DNA from: Inonotus obliquus
Taxonomy: Eukaryota > Basidiomycota > Agaricomycetes > Hymenochaetales > Hymenochaetaceae
Length of the DNA stretch: 64,000 nucleotides
Assembly: GCA_032164295.1 (NCBI GenBank)
Contig: JAJHTX010000005.1
Coordinates: 1,178,001 to 1,242,000, forward strand
Direction of reading: 5' to 3'
Under the pieces are notes generated by a model, which did no database searches, was not told the DNA's origin, and saw nothing but the letters and a program-made list of their open reading frames with translations. Position 1 is the first letter of the stretch; each line of letters begins with the position of its first letter. The position numbers were made by a program, and so were the translations under genes. Positions 37,111 through 48,105 of the stretch are shown piece by piece.

Positions 37111-38621
37111 TGTTATATTATGAACCTTGACAATGTAATATACCACTAATGTTAAATAAAGTGGTAAAAAACCAGATAGAAGGAGATAGAATACTAAGAA
37201 AAGGACTAGAAGGTAATAGAAATATAATATAATGTATTTAGGGTTATAGAAAAGCAGATATGACCAGAACTAATGTGAACAAGCTATAAAGTAATGTATA
37301 GCAGCTAGTATCGAGCATAACTAGATCTAAAAGTGTTTACAATGAGATGAATGAACTAATAGTGATTAATTTCTATAGTAGAAAGACATATAGAATAGTA
37401 TAAATAGGAAGCCATTATAGGGCTGGCCTAGCAGATAAATCCAAGTTCAGAGACTCAGAGTAAACCTCACAGAAAGTCTCCAGTTGATCGATAAATAAAC
37501 CTATATACTAAGAACCCAAGAAGTGCTTAAGAGTGATACTACTTAGCTAATCAATAGTGTAAATCAAAGCTTAGTTAAAAGACAGATTGATACAACTTAG
37601 TCATCTTGTGTTAACTAACACTACAATTATAGTATCAGGCAGTAGGTTACAGAAGTTGGTCAATAGTTGTTTTAAAATATAATTGATACAGACTTCTAAG
37701 ATGGCTATTGATTTCACAGCTATAGCAACTTCAGAGGTTAGATTAACTCCTCTTTTAAGACAACAACCAGATCAGCACCTTCAAATTAACAGGCTCTATT
37801 AGAATTCTATGGCATCACATTTGATGCTATGTAGCTTATAATTAGCTTGTTACTTTAAGATTCATTCTTAGAACTGTTAAGTGTGATTTGATGTCATATA
37901 TTATCTTGGAAAAACCATGGTAGCTTTACATAACTGTCAATAACAATGATTAAGCATACACTCTATCAAGTATCATTTAGTACTATTTTCTATTTCAGAT
38001 ATATGTTTTCTTTTAGTCAAAGATCTCTACAATATTTTTATAGTACTTGTAACATATTTGCAACTAAGACTTTTATTATCAGTGATTGTCTATTCACTAA
38101 GTATATTGCACTAACTTTTATGAATGTACTTGGACAATCAGACCTTAGTAGGTTGTAAATCACTATTATCATCGAGTGTGTCTTTGATTATATTACAATT
38201 GTCACATTCATTGCTATTGTCTGCCTTATATAGTTTAATATGATCTCTAGTAGATTGTGATATTCTTGATAGGCTGTTGATCATTTGCATGATATATAGT
38301 ATGTACTTAATCTTATTAATTTCTATAGTATCACCTTGTGTCGTTCTTTTATCATACATTATACTATTCTTCATTTATTGTAAGCTGTTGGAGGTTGCTG
38401 TATTATATATGAAGGTTTAGCATGATCATTAGAATTAGTGTTGCTAGTTGGTGCTTCTTGATCAGCATGTTCAACTTCTATCACTTCAGCATGTTCTTTG
38501 CTTTATATAATCAACCTGATTAATCTTCTATATACTAAAATTAACCAGTGCTAGATTTGAAGTTTCAATTGACATTCCAAATTGAGTTAAAATTTTCATA
38601 TAAATTCTTTTGATTACTGTA

Positions 38622-38889
38622 CTCCGATGTGAGTAGGCAACCATAATGCATAACATGGGGTTGGTTGTATTGCTTCAGTAACGTGTAACACAATGATAGT
38701 TGCATAAGTTTCGAGCATTAAATATTACTTTATGTGTGGCCTCTCGGCCCAGTACATACAAAAGCCACAAGATGATGTCCTTTAGTTGCTTGCTTGGTTG
38801 CCTGTAATGCATAACACTGGTGCAGTTGCATCAATTTGAAGCGATGCAAATGTAACGCTTCCCAAGGAGGTTGCCTACTCATACCGGAG
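38622..38889. mobile_element. TA-flanked MITE, 268 bp
   Basis: Terminal inverted repeats CTCCG(A/G)T(G/A)TGAGTAGGCAACC (21 bp, two differences) lie at 38622-38642 and 38869-38889. Each is bordered outside by TA (38620-38621 and 38890-38891), the insertion signature of Tc1/mariner/pogo elements. Inside, a TAATGCATAACA motif occurs near both ends (about 38644 and 38806). It is too short to encode a transposase, so it is non-autonomous. Confidence 0.8.
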
Positions 38890-39107
38890 TATAGTATGTT
38901 GAGATAGCTACAGACAGATGTCAATAAAAGGGAGAAGCTGAACTTTAATAGGCAATAATACCTGTCTGAGATCTATAAAGTAGTTGACAATAGTGACTTA
39001 TATGATTCTGGAATCTGAATAAAATGTAAGGCTGATTTTCAGTATATCTTGATACTGAAATAGGGGGGACAGAGAAAAGTGTGAGTGTACAAGTACTATA
39101 GGAAAAT

Positions 39108-39131
39108 ACCATTCCTTTAAACACCAATTAC
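39108..39131. repeat. Relic of a pogo-like transposon end
   Basis: These 24 bp match the end region of the transposon at 46359-46382 (reverse complement) at 23 of 24 positions, including the 18-bp ACCATTCCTTTRAACACC motif and the following AATTAC. No partner end or transposase lies nearby. It is a truncated sister copy or a MITE remnant. Confidence 0.7.
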
Positions 39132-39708
39132 AAAGCCTTGGGTCTTTCCACACACAACATACTTTGTTAAATTATTTGAATGAACACCACGATGCAGCCG
39201 TGGGAATTTAGCGTGGGATGAGCTTCAAGAAGATGGTTCCTAGATAATTTACCCAGCCGCTCGTACCTAAATTTGACATGACCCCTGAAGAGAAACAGGT
39301 CTGTAATCGCATGTCTCATTGATATCAGTACTAGTGCCTTCTGCCGACCAGAACCGAGGACAGCACTCCGTGATTATCGACAGAACGACATGTAGTGTGC
39401 ACCTTTAATATAGGACAACCGTTTGACTGTCACGCAAGGCACTCCGAAACTCGACCAACGGGACACCTGACATTTGTTTCGTTGGGATAGTGCTAAAGCC
39501 AAAGGTCGACTTAAGGCATCTTGTGGTGAATGGTGAAGGAGGAAACAAACAAAAGCCTCAATACATGGCCATCACACTTTATCTGGCCCAGTCCAGGTCG
39601 GCATGCCATCGAAATCACCCGTACAAGGAAAGAATCGTGTATTGATACCGCACGTCAAAGGAGCGTGAACAGTAGCCGAGGCTACATGAGCATAAGGTTG
39701 CTGAAGAG
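39132..39708. other. Intergenic gap
   Basis: About 580 bp of ordinary composition, without AT-richness, between the repeat island and the nucleotidyltransferase-fold gene. No frame or repeat worth naming was found. It should hold the 3' region of the gene to its right. Confidence 0.5.
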
Positions 39709-40650
39709 CTAAACATAGATATCATCAGATGTGTCTTGGGGAGGCTGTCCCTCCGCCCCTAGCCTATGCTTTGCCTGCCTCACACAATCACGCAAGCGTG
39801 ACTTCCACTCCTCCTTCGCTTTCAGAGGTAAATGCCCATAATCCATCATCGGACATTCCTCATTCAACTGCTCCTCAACCATTTTAACAAATTCGTCCTC
39901 GGTATAATCAGCACAAGCCCCATCTCTCACAAGAAGACAGACAATATCGTTCTCATCCATCGTTGAGTAGCGCTGAAGCTTGAGAGCAAAGGTCCAGCAT
40001 GGGGTGATACCGATTAACCGCAAGCCGGGAGAGTTGAAGATGACGTTACCCTGTACTTCCGCAGAGCGCACAGCGGAAGTCACGATTGGATCGACCATAT
40101 AGTAGTCCTCACTGTTAGATCTATTAGTGCCAACTTTTGGAGATAAAGGGAAGTTAACGTACTCGAGATTCCAAGGAAGCGCAACATCACCCGCGGAGTT
40201 CATCCAATCGTGCTCGAGGACAATAAGTGGATTAGAGTTACCAAGGTTGAACTCAAGAGCCGTTTCTGCGATACACTCCTTTATAATCGACCTTACATCC
40301 TGGGCTTTCTTGATTCCAAGGGAGTAAAGGATCTTCTTCAACACTGCTCCGGGGGCGAAGTAGTGCTTCTTCTTCGGTAGATTCAACTCCTCCGGAAGAA
40401 CACGTTCTATGTAATCGATATCCGTTGTCACCGAGCGAGACTTGTACGCGAGGACAGAGATGATGCCACCATGAACCACAAGATCCGTACGCTTTCCACG
40501 ACGCTCCAAAAGCTTACGCTGCAGCGACTGCAGCAACTGCGTCAGGACCTTTTCATTCAGTTGGTTCTGATGTGTGACGATCTGTCGAGAACGGAATGAA
40601 GCGCTCATGCGGGAAGGGGGGAAAGGAAGGGGTCTCGGTCGGCTGTACAT
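39709..40650 (-). CDS. Nucleotidyltransferase-fold protein
   Basis: A single open frame runs from ATG 40650 (MYSRPRPLPFPPSRMSASF) to 39709, 313 residues; a second in-frame ATG at 40608 would give 299. The core LVVHGGIISVLAYKSRSVTTDIDYIE resembles the GG...S..T.DID signature of nucleotidyltransferase-fold proteins. There the Gly-Gly and paired acidic residues bind nucleotide and metal. The first catalytic positions are kept (DID); a third acidic residue cannot be assigned by eye. The rest is mixed alpha/beta with a helical, charged C-terminus ending DTSDDIYV. Related fungal proteins are uncharacterised, and bacterial members include toxin-antitoxin and kanamycin-type enzymes. The frame stays open upstream of 40650 to 40812 but without ATG, so an upstream exon is possible. 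Divergent to the VTT gene. Confidence 0.68.
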   Translation of the reverse strand: MYSRPRPLPFPPSRMSASFRSRQIVTHQNQLNEKVLTQLLQSLQRKLLERRGKRTDLVVHGGIISVLAYKSRSVTTDIDYIERVLPEELNLPKKKHYFAPGAVLKKILYSLGIKKAQDVRSIIKECIAETALEFNLGNSNPLIVLEHDWMNSAGDVALPWNLEYVNFPLSPKVGTNRSNSEDYYMVDPIVTSAVRSAEVQGNVIFNSPGLRLIGITPCWTFALKLQRYSTMDENDIVCLLVRDGACADYTEDEFVKMVEEQLNEECPMMDYGHLPLKAKEEWKSRLRDCVRQAKHRLGAEGQPPQDTSDDIYV

Positions 40651-41425
40651 CAGCGACTTGAAAGAGAAAAGACTACTGACTTTGTTGAAGGGAGGTACCA
40701 GCGCTTCTTCTGGTAGTTCAATTATGCAATGGGTCTTTACTTTGCACGATCCTTGGAACAAATACTCCTTACCTGCAACAGCGCGCCAGAAACGAGGAAG
40801 GGGAGAATGCAAAGCTCAAAAGCCACTCAGCTGGACCTGACTGCAAAGATAAGCATGCGAGGAGTACGGCGTCAGAACATAATTAAACTCAGACGTCAGC
40901 TTGTTTTGAAACTGAGTCTTCGTTTGTTCGCTTCTTTCTAATCAACCAGCGGAGCGGTTATGAGAGGTACAAGAGGAAATACAGAAACAGAGAGACTGCG
41001 AATCTTTCTATCTAATACCTAGCAGAAGTGATAAGCTTGAAGATAATAGTCCAGCCTCAAAGAACTGCTGCCAAGACGTAGCTTTCGTGCTGCCATAAGC
41101 TTGCACAGGAAACTGTGAGCCAAGAACTCAAAGGTCGTAAAGATACGAGAGGCACACTAGGCAGATAGACGCGGAGTGGTGAGAGAAACGCGTGCGGACA
41201 GAAAACGGTTGTCAGGTCATATGTGCTGACGGTGCTTACATCAGCAAGCGGCACGCCCACGGACATTGGACAACAAACGTGCCGCTGCCGCAGCGCCCCA
41301 CTTCACTTCATTCTCTTACCACCGCCTTACTCTCCTGCTTTTATCGACTCACGACTCGTCATCCACAGTGCTTTTATTTTTTTCTTGACGTACTCGGCAG
41401 GCGTCGGTGCGATTGTCTGTTGCCC
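40651..41425. promoter_or_regulatory. Divergent interval between nucleotidyltransferase-fold and VTT genes
   Basis: 775 bp separate the two outward-facing start codons and must hold both promoters. Long pyrimidine runs occur near 41300-41400, just before the VTT gene start. No particular site is claimed. Confidence 0.45.
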
Positions 41426-42939
41426 ATGCCAAACTCATCTCCGCCCCATTATGCGTCTGTCATAGGTTCGCCGGTCGCCAGTTCTTCGACGCTCGAGAAT
41501 GCCCTGCAGCACTCGAACGGTTCAGCATATACCTTGGCGACTCTCCCGAGACCAGGCCGTTCAACGCCGCGCTCATTGTCGCCTGTCTCAGTGAGAAGTC
41601 ACGATTCAGACCGGTCACCCCTATTGCCCTCGGATGCATCGGGCTCGTCCTATGGAGCGACAATGCCCATGTCGCCGAACAGAAATCTGTCTTCTAGAAG
41701 GATATTGCTGAATGCCGCCATCAAGATGTCTGTTCTTTTCGTTGTTAGTACCTTAGTTCTCGGTGGGACTCTGTGGCTCGCCTTACCGCCCTTAGAAGAG
41801 TGAGTTATAGTTCCTTCATCAAGGGCTTTCTTATCTCATTATCTCTCTGTAGGCAAGATCGCGCCTTCCTTCGTGTACCCAAGTCGTTCGCTCAATTACA
41901 AGATCTCAATTATCTTCTGAAGAAGTATCGTGACATTTATCCAATCCGTGTCGTCGTTTGCTATGTAACAACCTATTTATTGTGAGTAACATTCATTCTG
42001 CAGCAACGTATGCATACAGATCGCTCATGGATGACTGTCTTCTGCATCACTACGACTTGATCAACGCTACTCACATCTCTCCACGTCAGCCTTCAAGCCT
42101 TTTCTCTTCCTGGGTCGATGTATTTATCAATCCTCGGTGGCGCAGTATGGGGTGTACCTATCGCTCTGCCACTTGCATGCACATGCGTCGCAACAGGCGC
42201 AACGCTCTGCTATCTCATTTCCGCGGCTCTCGGTCCCGCTCTTCTGACACTCCCCAAATGGGCCGCACGCCTAGACCGATGGAGTGCAACCCTCGCTGCA
42301 CAACGGGCGAACTTGCTTTCCTACCTCATAGTACTACGGATAGCTCCCTTCCCGCCCCACTGGGTCGTCAATGTCCTCGCGCCGCACCTAGGTATCGGGA
42401 TAATCCCCTTTTGGATCAGCACATTCCTTGGCATCCTCGGCGTGAGCGTCATCCACACTACGATTGGTGGTGGACTGGACGATATGACGAGTGCCGCGGA
42501 TTTCCATCTTATTTCGTGGCGAAACGGGCTTGGGCTGAGTGCTGTTGTCATCGGTGTTCTTATACCGGTCGGTTTGCGATATGTGTTGTCGCAACGTGTA
42601 GGAGCGATTGCCTTACCGGAGGACGTAGAAGAGGACAACGAGGCAGGTGTGACGGATTCGGCTACAGGAGATACCATCCTCGCACAGGGGCCATACGTGG
42701 CAAACGGGAAAGGCAAGACTTCCGCACCACTTCTCGTACTTCTTTCAGACTCCGAGGACGAAGAGGAGGAGGGGGAGGACTTATTGGAGGAAGAAGAAGA
42801 CGAAATCCTATTATCTGGACCTGCGATTGATCCTACAAAAGGAAAGTCAACAGCCGAGCGTGTGGAGAAACCAGAAAGAGCTGCTGATCCGTTGGCGAAT
42901 TCGCCAACGATTGATATAATAGATTTTGTCCGGAGATGA
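41426..42939 (+). CDS. VTT/TVP38-type (DedA, SNARE-associated) Golgi membrane protein
   Basis: Three exons in phase (41426-41799, 41853-41981, 42090-42939) give 450 residues. The N-terminal ~90 residues are Ser/Pro-rich and cytosolic in character. Helix 1 is MSVLFVVSTLVLGGTLWLAL. The VTT domain follows: VVCYVTTYLFLQAFSLPGSM, YLSILGGAVWG, ATGATLCYLISAALGP, LLSYLIVLRIAPFPPHWVVN (the conserved R-x-x-P-x-P/N region) and IPFWISTFLGILGVSVIHT. These are re-entrant-loop features of the TMEM41/TVP38/DedA superfamily, members of which include lipid scramblases of ER and Golgi. A last helix precedes an acidic tail with long Glu/Asp runs (DSEDEEEEGEDLLEEEEDE). The start was chosen because the upstream frame has no better ATG. 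Confidence 0.85.
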
Positions 42940-43287
42940 AGAACGAACAGGTAACTTGGGACTTGTTTTTACTTGGTATATACCAGTGTGACAATGGGTG
43001 TATCGTTTTGTGATCGTTTGTATTGTATGTAGATGTTTTTTCTTGCCGAGTCGTATGCTGTACTCAATTCTGTAATTCCGCTGAATCAGCGACGGAATGC
43101 TCATGCACGTGGATGTGTTCTTATAAATAGTCAAAGTATATATATAGTTCTTGATAATCGATTGTTTTGGGAGTCTCAAAGTTATGTCATTTCTGATTCT
43201 GCAGGTTGCAGTATTCCTGGAATCATTGATTTCTTATCGTTTCAATTTCCTGTATGTATTTTCGTGTTTCTTCCGTTCCTTCCATTA

Positions 43288-46200
43288 CAGTAATTCACCA
43301 TTCCTTTAAACACCACCATTCCTTTAAACACCCGGTGCTTTCTCCTGCAATTCCCCATGCCTCATCACAGAAAAATTAATTTAGGCTGTAATAACTCACT
43401 TTAAGCTGTATGTAAAATTTGAGAGAATTTCATCAAGCCGTTAAGTGTAAAAAAAATAATCATTGCTGAATTTTAGTCAAATCTGCCTGTTCCGGTTCAG
43501 ACCAAATTATCCTATGCTCCAGATATTGATTGAATGGCATGTAAGAGACAGCTCACATGTTCTGTACCATCTTGGGCATGTTCTGTACAAATTTCATGAA
43601 GGGAGACAAATATATTGAATTAATAGCAAAGAGACAGTCAAGGAGTTTCAAAAAGCGTGACATCTACAGTGATCGACATGCTTACATAATCGACTTGAGC
43701 CGCGAACCTCGACTAGCCAAGTCTTGACTAATTTCGCTAATATTTTTTCTCTTTTTTCACTGCAACCACACTCATTCCCCTCTACTCTGCATAACTTGAC
43801 ATCTATGGCTAAATATGCTGATTCTAAAACCAAAGCAAAAAGAAAGACGAGCGAGAAGCTAGAGAGAAATCTACAAAAGGCTGTTGAAGCTTATCGAGTA
43901 GAGCAGCAGAAGCCTTCGAATCAGCGCTGCGGGTTACGAAAAATCGCATCCATGTTTGAGGGGGTGACAGTTGGAAGTTTACGAAACCGTGCTGCTGGAA
44001 AGAGGTCAACTGTTGAGTTTAACTTAACAAAGAGCAAACTTACAGTACAGGAGGATCAGTATCTTACACACCTGATTCAAATGTCATCAGATCGAAGCAT
44101 GCCACTTACGCGGGAGGATATTAGAAGGATGGTAAACAAACTACTCGAGATGCGACTTGGACCTAGCTATCAGCCAGTTGGGGTCAACTACGTCACACGA
44201 TATATAGAACGCCATCACTCCGAGATAAAGACCTATCGAAGTACGCACCTTGACATCCAGCGAGCAAACAGTCTAAATCCAACAGCCGTAAACAAGTGGT
44301 TTGATATTGTCGAGAACGAGTTAGTAAAGAAGGGAATCTCACCAGATCGTATTTTTGGCATGGACGAAAGTGGATTCGTACCTTCGGATAACTCAACCTA
44401 CTGTGTTGTTGGAACTCGAGGGAAAAAGAATCAGTACATCCGAGCAGGTAGTAACCGCGAAAATACAACCGCTATTGTTACCATTTGTGCAGATGGTACA
44501 TATATACAGCCACTTGTTATCTTCAAGGGCCAGTATCTATACTCGAAGTGGCTTGAGAATAATGTCGCAGATGCAAGGTTAGCTCAATTTATTAAAAGTA
44601 AATTGCGCACTTATCATATCTAATTTTAAGATGCACATCATCAACGAATGGCTGGACAGATAGCCAGATCGCATTAATGTGGTTCAAAAACCATTTCGAG
44701 CCCATGACAAGAGAGAAGGCAAAAGGACTTACCCGGGCTCTTCTCCTGGACAATCACAAGTCACATTGCTCTCTCGAGCTTATCGAGGAGGCAGTTAATC
44801 ACAACGTCGAAATTTTTGGATACCCACCTCATTGTACCCATGCTCTACAAGGTCTCGATGTTGTCTGCTTTGCTAAAATGAAGCAGAATTGGCGTCATCT
44901 CGTTCGAGAATTCGAGTCAAGTGCCTTACGCTCAGTTGGAAAACAGGACTTCTTACAGTTATTTGGAAAAGCATTCCTACTTTCCTTCGATACGCAATCT
45001 ATACGGGCCGCATTTCGAGTCACCGGTATCCACCCGTTCAACCGCAATGTCATCTCAGCAGATCAGATGAAGCCAAGTCAAGTTGCGTCAACCTCATCAT
45101 CATTTCCACTGCCGTTAAATACACCAGTCCGTCGTATAATGGCTGTCTATCACCATCAGCCTCCCACGGCATTTGATGTTGACGTAGCAACGCACCTTCC
45201 AGCCCCAAATTCACTCCCAACAACTTCCCATCTACCACGGGGCCCTGTCCTTGACTCATCCCTTGATCCAGCCCTATTCACTCCTTCAAAACGTATTCGC
45301 TCCATGTATGCATCTATGGCTATGTCAAAATCAGCCAGCTTCCTTGTCACAAAGGATAGAATCACCTCATCAGAGTCCCTACCCCCTCCAGTACTTGAGC
45401 GGCCCCCTACTGGTACTGCGCCAGACTGGAAAGCTACGCAAGAATGCTTACATCGTTTATCGAGTCGAAGGGATAATGACGAAATTGATGAACTTACCGA
45501 GCGTCTCAGACAAGCACACCTTCACTCTCAGATATGCCAGAGCATTGCAGAGGGTGCCCAAGCACAGCTAGTGCTAGCTAGCATGCATAATGCAAAGCTA
45601 CAGGTTGCATTGTATGACAAGGAGACTTCGAACTCAGGTGATAACGTACGTTTAGGTGACGGAATGCCTAGAATTTGGACATCACAGGATAGCCAGGAGG
45701 AGATAAGGGCAAAACAACATGCAAGGGAGAGGGAGCAGGCCGAGGTTCTGGCGCGGAAGGATGATGCAAAAAGAAGGAAGAATATCAGCGACGCAATTGA
45801 TAAGGCATGGGAGGAAACCAAGACGCACCATAACAAGGAGGTAACCAAATGGGAGTTACAGTGCATCCAATGGAAGGAGGAGGGACTCCCAAGGAAGTAC
45901 TGGGACCCCAAACCAACGCGACCAACAAAGAAACAAGTCCGAGAGCAGCTAATTGGTGCAGATGAGAGTATCGAGTTTGTGGAGGAAGTTATGGTAGCGG
46001 AGTCTCTGTGAGCACTTGCATAGCTGAGTCCTTCTTGCCTGCGGTGAGCTAGAGGTCGGAGATGGCATGGAGAAAGGGTGGTGGAGGAAGGGCAGGTTGG
46101 ATGGGAAGAAGAGAGGGACACGGGCGACGACAAGCAACCTTCAGGCATGTGCCGCGTGCCAGCGTGACACATGTCACGGGGTGTTTAAAGGAGTGGTTTT

Positions 46201-46391
46201 CGTGACATTTATCATACTTTTTTGACTTCATCATAATTATTTTATTTGTGCATTTTCTGCCACAAAAAAAATTCAGGAGGTACCTACCATAGTGCCCTTT
46301 GTATATATTCATCTAATTTTTATAAATGTTGTGTGATGTGAGCCCCACGGGCGGAGGAGTAATTGGTGTTCAAAGGAATGGTGAATTACTG
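43288..46391 (+). mobile_element. Pogo/Fot1-like DNA transposon, complete, 3104 bp
   Basis: The element is bounded by TA (43286-43287 and 46392-46393), the expected target duplication. Inverted ends read CAGTAATTCACCATTCCTTT and continue RAACACC. The left end carries the 18-bp motif ACCATTCCTTTAAACACC twice in direct tandem (43297-43314, 43315-43332). The right end has inverted copies at 46365-46382 and, with one extra difference, 46180-46197. They are probable transposase binding sites. The transposase gene (43805-46011) is open apart from one intron. Ends beginning CAGT and a TA target agree with the pogo group. It lies 350 bp downstream of the VTT gene. Confidence 0.9.
43805..46011 (+). 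CDS. Pogo-like transposase (CENP-B-type, DDE_1)
   Basis: Two exons (43805-44577, 44631-46011) join in phase across a 53-nt intron (GTTAGC...TTTTAAG), giving 717 residues. Order of domains: a basic N-terminus; a Psq-like helix-turn-helix (LRKIASMFEGVTVGSLRNRA, about 40-60); a CENPB/Tc5-type DNA-binding domain (QEDQYLTHLIQMSSDRSMPL, then GVNYVTRYIERHHSEI); then the catalytic domain. Its three acidic residues are seen in FGMDESGF, LLLDNHKSHC and LQGLDVVCFAKMK, a DDD arrangement. The last ~300 residues are low complexity and then a Lys/Glu-rich coiled coil. No stop or frameshift is present, so the copy may be recent or still active. It would cut and paste this element by binding the end motifs. 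Confidence 0.92.
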
Positions 46392-46393
46392 TA

Positions 46394-46951
46394 ATGGATA
46401 GACTAGGGTTCTCTTTATCATCTGCTTTATTAATATTGTCCTCATACTGTTGTTAAGAGATCTGTCTCCAACTAGCTGCGCATACGAATACCCTAACGAT
46501 TATGTCAGATACGTAGTAAACAACCATTGATATCCAGGTGCCTCCAATAAGCCTCCGGTACCCCGCTTTAGGAGAATCATCTCTTTTAATTAGGTTAGGG
46601 AAAACGAAATGCGTCGATCCTACCTCCCATGTTATTACATAATCATAGTATCCCTGAACTTCATTACGAATTTCGTTACTTATAACGAGCCAGACGGTCC
46701 ACAAAAGGATCATTTTATTAAGAGACCAATGGACGTAAAGAATCCAGATGTGAACTCCGAAGTTAAAGTCTTCGTCGTAAGGTGAGAAATACTTCGAGCG
46801 GAGCCTGAAACACAACGGGCGGGATTCAAAAGAGGAGCGTCCATCCTCCTACTTTATCTCAACCACATTTCCTCCTCCACTAAGGTGACTCTACACTCAT
46901 CGTCTCTCCCAAGTGCCTCGATACAACAATTAATCACCTCTCTTGATCATC
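46394..46951. other. Gap between transposon and basic protein gene
   Basis: A minus-strand frame of about 120 codons (46453-46815) is open and aromatic/hydrophobic (VHWSLNKMILLWTVWLVIS) but has no ATG at its start and no family. It abuts the transposon end, so it might be an exon of a gene the insertion separated from its remainder; this is speculation. The right 130 bp should be the promoter of the next gene. Confidence 0.35.
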
Positions 46952-48105
46952 ATGGCACTTACGCGACGAGCGCTGGCTAGGCTCAGGAGTCAAACCAACT
47001 CTCAAGCCACCATCGCAACCCTTGAGGTAGATGGCAAGCCTCAGAAAGTTGTCGTCTGTAAGGACGCGGCTGAAGGCTCCACCGAAATCTGCACTACCAC
47101 CGAAGGCACTGTCACAGACACGGACGGCACTGTTCAACAACGCTTCAAACAGAGAACGACCAAGCGGATCGGTCACCCTCCGCTCATTCTCAAAAGGACT
47201 CCGGTCACCAGGATGATGGAAAGGAGAATAGAGGTAAATATTCGTGTTGTGAACTATTCTGGTAAAGTAATGAATTGTGGCCATCACCAGATGGATCTCG
47301 GTCATCCAAGCCACAAATCATACAAACCCCACCCATAACCACCACCCAGAATGACGGTAAGTATAAGTACTTCACTCCATCGGCTCTGGTCATTCTCTAA
47401 GGAACCTTGTACCCACAGCACCCCTCCCGAGCGTTAAGGACGAGAAGCCGAGGGACACCCGGAAACCCTTAAAGCAGCCGGCGTTTTCCAGAGAACAAAC
47501 GACCGAACCTATTCCGAGTGAAGTCGAATCGGCGCCGAATCCGAAGTTAACTTCGCTTCTAAAGGAGTAGAAAAGGACGAAGGTGCTCGAGGTGAAAACA
47601 ACGCACAAGCACCTTCAAGTCAGCCTGAACCCACCCTACGACGCTCACAGAGAGCAAGGCGGCCAACACAGAGATACGCCGCGGGCATTGGGGATGCCAA
47701 TGGAGGGAAGGGAAAGAAAGGGGGGCGAGGGAAGACGCGGAGCTTCAAAAGGTCACGACGACCCAAGGGCGGTCAAAGCGAAAGCGAGGTGGCTCTTCCG
47801 GAACTGGCGAAAGTTCCACCGGAAATGAAACTGACCCGGAAGAAGAGACCAGGCGTGTCCGCCGTCGCGCCGAAGAATGTGATTTGGCACCAGTCCGAAG
47901 GCATATAACCTCATCGCAGTACGAGTGGATATGGCGGGTCGATCATCGACATATTGTCTTTGGTCCACGTGAGGAAGTGCCAGGCATGGGCTCATTGAAC
48001 AGCTTCACGGTTCCCAGGCCAGTCTCGAACATGAGGGAGATAAACGAAGAGAGGTGGCGTGCGTTAGTCGAGGTTGCCGTGGAAGCAAAGAAGCTTGAGG
48101 AGTAG
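46952..48105 (+). CDS. Basic, probably nuclear protein of unknown function, 300 residues
   Basis: Five exons (46952-47233, 47311-47356, 47419-47517, 47565-47854, 47920-48105) join in phase. They resolve what first looks like two frameshifts; the third intron is only 47 nt (GTGAAG...CTAAAG). The protein begins MALTRRALARLRSQTN. It has an AT-hook-like basic run (RRSQRARRPTQRY, then GKGKKGGRGKTRSFKRSRRP) and ends in an ordered-looking segment, YEWIWRVDHRHIVFG ... NMREINEERWRALVEVAVEA. No family is recognised. The next gene, 1.1 kb downstream on the same strand, also starts with a Leu-Thr-Arg-rich basic N-terminus, so an old tandem pair is possible but not shown. The exon 4 donor (GGC|GTGTCC) is weak. 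Confidence 0.6.

Larger units (their letters stand above)
35295..38619. other. AT-rich island of decayed repeats
   Basis: Composition changes sharply to long A/T-rich sequence with many TA steps, quite unlike the flanking genes. No intact gene is present. It contains a foldback element (35963-36268) and a stop-riddled reading frame (36581-37110), listed separately. Such islands in fungi are usually old transposons decayed by C-to-T mutation; that cause is inferred here. Confidence 0.7.

Noticed and set aside
43650..43760. tRNA-like GGTTCGCGGCTC stretch on the minus strand
   Set aside because: No cloverleaf, A box or acceptor stem could be drawn around it; it lies within the transposon leader. 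No tRNA or rRNA gene was found by eye anywhere in the window, though a tRNAscan run was not possible.
47500..47920. Apparent frameshifts suggesting a pseudogene
   Set aside because: Two short GT-AG introns (47518-47564 and 47855-47919) restore one continuous frame with matching phases, so the gene is taken as intact.
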